A stretch of DNA of 6,724 nucleotides from Bacteroidota bacterium. Lineage in GTDB: Bacteria; Bacteroidota; Bacteroidia; UKL13-3. Below the pieces are notes generated by a model that made no database searches, was not told the origin of the DNA, and worked only from the letters and a program-made list of their open reading frames with translations. The DNA lies in contig RDYC01000319.1 of the NCBI GenBank assembly GCA_004293295.1, positions 1-6,724 of the forward strand, read 5' to 3'. Numbering within the stretch: position 1 is the first letter of the stretch; each line of letters opens with the position of its first letter. A program made the position numbers and the translations under genes. Shown piece by piece: positions 5,393-6,724 of the stretch.

Positions 5393-6376
5393 TTACTTCG
5401 CGCAATAGTCTATTAAATAATTCCTGATTTGGAAGTCGGTTTTGTCGCCTATTTGGTTAAATGTGTTACAAGCTGCATCCATATTGCCAATTGCCAAATA
5501 AGAAATGGCTAGTTTTATCAGACATTCTTTTTGAAAAGTCTTAAATCGGTTATTTTTTATGGGTAAGTTTTTGGTTTCGGAAAAAAATTCAATGGCTTTT
5601 TTAAAATTGTTTAAGTTATAAAAATCCAACCCGTCTGCTCTTAGCTCAAAAAGTTTTTTTTCACTACTGTCCGTTAGTTCTTTGTACCATTTTAACTCAT
5701 TCACTTCTTGGGTAATTAATAAGTCCTTATCGGAAAGGTTTTTTAAAAAGGGTGCTGAAGTTTTTAATGCAGCAATATAGTCGTTGTCATATTCCTTATC
5801 AATGGAATGAAGCACGTTAATGTCTTTAATTTGATTGGTTCTGGTTAAGATAAATTCAACTTGAAAGTACAGGTTATTAAACGATGTTGATGAACGACCA
5901 CTTTCCGACAAGTTGTTCAAGATGAAATCTTCTAAAGTGGCACTATGTTCAAAAATATAATCGGATATGTTGTTAGCGATATAAATGGTGTCAAGGTTTC
6001 TGATTTGTTCTTTTAGTGTAAATTCCGGGTACTTTTTTACAAAATCATGGGGTCTTAAAAAGAAACTTATTTTATCATCCTGTTCGTCTTGTGTAATTAG
6101 ATAACCATCTTTTAGCAAGTAATTTATTGTTCTAAATGGTGTTTTAATTTGGGTGTCAGTATAAGTTGTTTTAAATGTTTGGTTAAGTATTCTTAAGGAG
6201 TCTTGGGTTACCAAAAGCATAAGCTTTGTGGAATAGGTAGGGTCGTTAATTTCCAGGTTATCGCCATTTGAAAATTGCTTTCTGTCTAAAATCCAACGCC
6301 CCATTAGCTGGCTGTTTTGAGAGTAACCAGCAAAGGTCAGTTGGGTTAACGTAATAAGTACAAAAAAGTATTTCAT
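5393..6376 (-). CDS. Secreted protein with lipocalin-like, TonB-C-like and TPR-like segments
   Basis: A 327-residue protein with a clear Sec signal peptide (MKYFFVLITLTQLTFAGYSQ), probably cleaved near residue 20; there is no lipobox Cys. Residues about 22-110 start with LMGRWILDRKQF and continue with beta-rich sequence, resembling lipocalin-like or other small beta-barrel domains common in Bacteroidota exported proteins. Residues about 168-215 (YFQVEFILTRTNQIKDINVL, then the IDKEYDNDYIAALK stretch) follow the pattern of a TonB C-terminal domain: strand, Gly/Asn turn, 'I..I.VL..ID', then a helix. Residues about 247-310 look like one or two TPR helices (GLDFYNLNNFKKAIEFFSET; ISYLAIGNMDAACNTFNQIG). 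It is probably periplasmic. It is convergent with the orphan gene and 112 bp from the protease gene upstream. No function can be named; domain calls are by pattern only. Confidence 0.8.
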   Translation of the reverse strand: MKYFFVLITLTQLTFAGYSQNSQLMGRWILDRKQFSNGDNLEINDPTYSTKLMLLVTQDSLRILNQTFKTTYTDTQIKTPFRTINYLLKDGYLITQDEQDDKISFFLRPHDFVKKYPEFTLKEQIRNLDTIYIANNISDYIFEHSATLEDFILNNLSESGRSSTSFNNLYFQVEFILTRTNQIKDINVLHSIDKEYDNDYIAALKTSAPFLKNLSDKDLLITQEVNELKWYKELTDSSEKKLFELRADGLDFYNLNNFKKAIEFFSETKNLPIKNNRFKTFQKECLIKLAISYLAIGNMDAACNTFNQIGDKTDFQIRNYLIDYCAK

Positions 6377-6488
6377 TTAAGCCGGTCTGATTAAATAGGT
6401 TGAGGTTGATTTAATAACCAGCGGTAAAAATATCGTTTAAGTTTTAATTCACTAACATGGGGTATATCAATAATAGAAATAATGTGCG

Positions 6489-6724
6489 TTACACTGGTTT
6501 ACTATTCATCATAAACAAGGCTGTAAAAATAATCACATCTTGCAAAAAATGGATTACCCAAGCAATGCCAATGCCTTGTGTTTCGTAAGTGGCTTTAGAT
6601 AAAATATATCCCAACACACCGGCCATAACCACACCTATGGGCCCATTGGGAAAACCTGCATAATGGGGCAACCCGAATAAAATGGCTGATAATAAAAGTA
6701 CCGTTGTTTTGGAGGTGATATCAG
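6489..6724 (-). CDS. CPBP (CAAX/Abi) family intramembrane protease, C-terminal part
   Basis: The frame is open from the right window edge to a TAA at 6491-6489, giving 77 visible residues; the gene's 5' part lies outside the window. A TTG at 6671 could be mistaken for a start, but the frame continues upstream through LLLSAILFGLPHYAGFP. That segment holds the conserved 'FGLxH' motif (visible His20) at the end of a membrane helix. A second hydrophobic helix (VVMAGVLGYILSKATYET) follows, then IAWVIHFLQDV with His58 and Asp62, matching the final 'HxxxN/D' motif of CPBP proteases. The glutamate motif (EExxxR) expected earlier is outside the window, so activity cannot be judged. These multi-pass membrane proteins are glutamic proteases acting on prenylated or peptide substrates; many bacterial members are of unknown role. 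It is on the same strand as the secreted-protein gene 112 bp downstream. Confidence 0.85.
   Translation of the reverse strand, partial: DITSKTTVLLLSAILFGLPHYAGFPNGPIGVVMAGVLGYILSKATYETQGIGIAWVIHFLQDVIIFTALFMMNSKPV

Noticed and set aside
6489..6671. A stand-alone 60-residue membrane protein starting at TTG 6671
   Set aside because: The frame is open to the window edge and the upstream residues complete a CPBP helix and motif, so this is the end of a longer gene.

Overview
The window looks like a Bacteroidota chromosome. It is AT-rich, a Bacteroidota-type -7 box (TAnnTTTG) precedes the one rightward gene, clear Shine-Dalgarno sites are rare, and the secreted protein has an '...FAGYSQ' signal-peptide end typical of the phylum. 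This assignment is inference, because no rRNA or marker gene is present.

Left two thirds (about 1-4672, all on the minus strand, so transcription runs right to left): a type I restriction-modification locus. In order of transcription it holds a small XRE/Cro-type repressor (4463-4672), hsdM (2773-4296), hsdS overlapping the end of hsdM (1572-2783), a small P-loop protein of unknown function (1155-1559), a GHKL/HATPase protein with an STAS-like N-terminal half (217-1074), and the start of an STAS-like DUF4325 protein (212 to the window edge). The last two sit 4 bp apart and resemble a kinase/anti-sigma-like ATPase with its STAS partner. hsdR is not in the window; it may lie beyond base 1.

Middle (4673-4842): a divergent promoter region between the repressor gene and a 102-residue orphan on the plus strand (4843-5151). 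It carries several copies of an RTGCRMAT motif, two pairs of them spaced exactly 21 bp apart. One inverted copy overlaps the -7 box, so this is a candidate operator array for the repressor.

Right third: a gene-free stretch of 241 bp (5152-5392) rich in inverted repeats and holding three related copies of a roughly 16-bp sequence. It is followed on the minus strand by a secreted protein with lipocalin-like, TonB-C-like and TPR-like segments (5393-6376), and by the C-terminal end of a CPBP/CAAX-type intramembrane protease entering from the right edge (6489-6724). These two look like ordinary chromosomal neighbours rather than parts of the restriction locus.

Most interesting: the hsdMS operon continues into three signalling- or NTPase-like genes not needed for methylation or specificity, and a palindromic Bacteroidota-type repeat is embedded in frame within hsdM.
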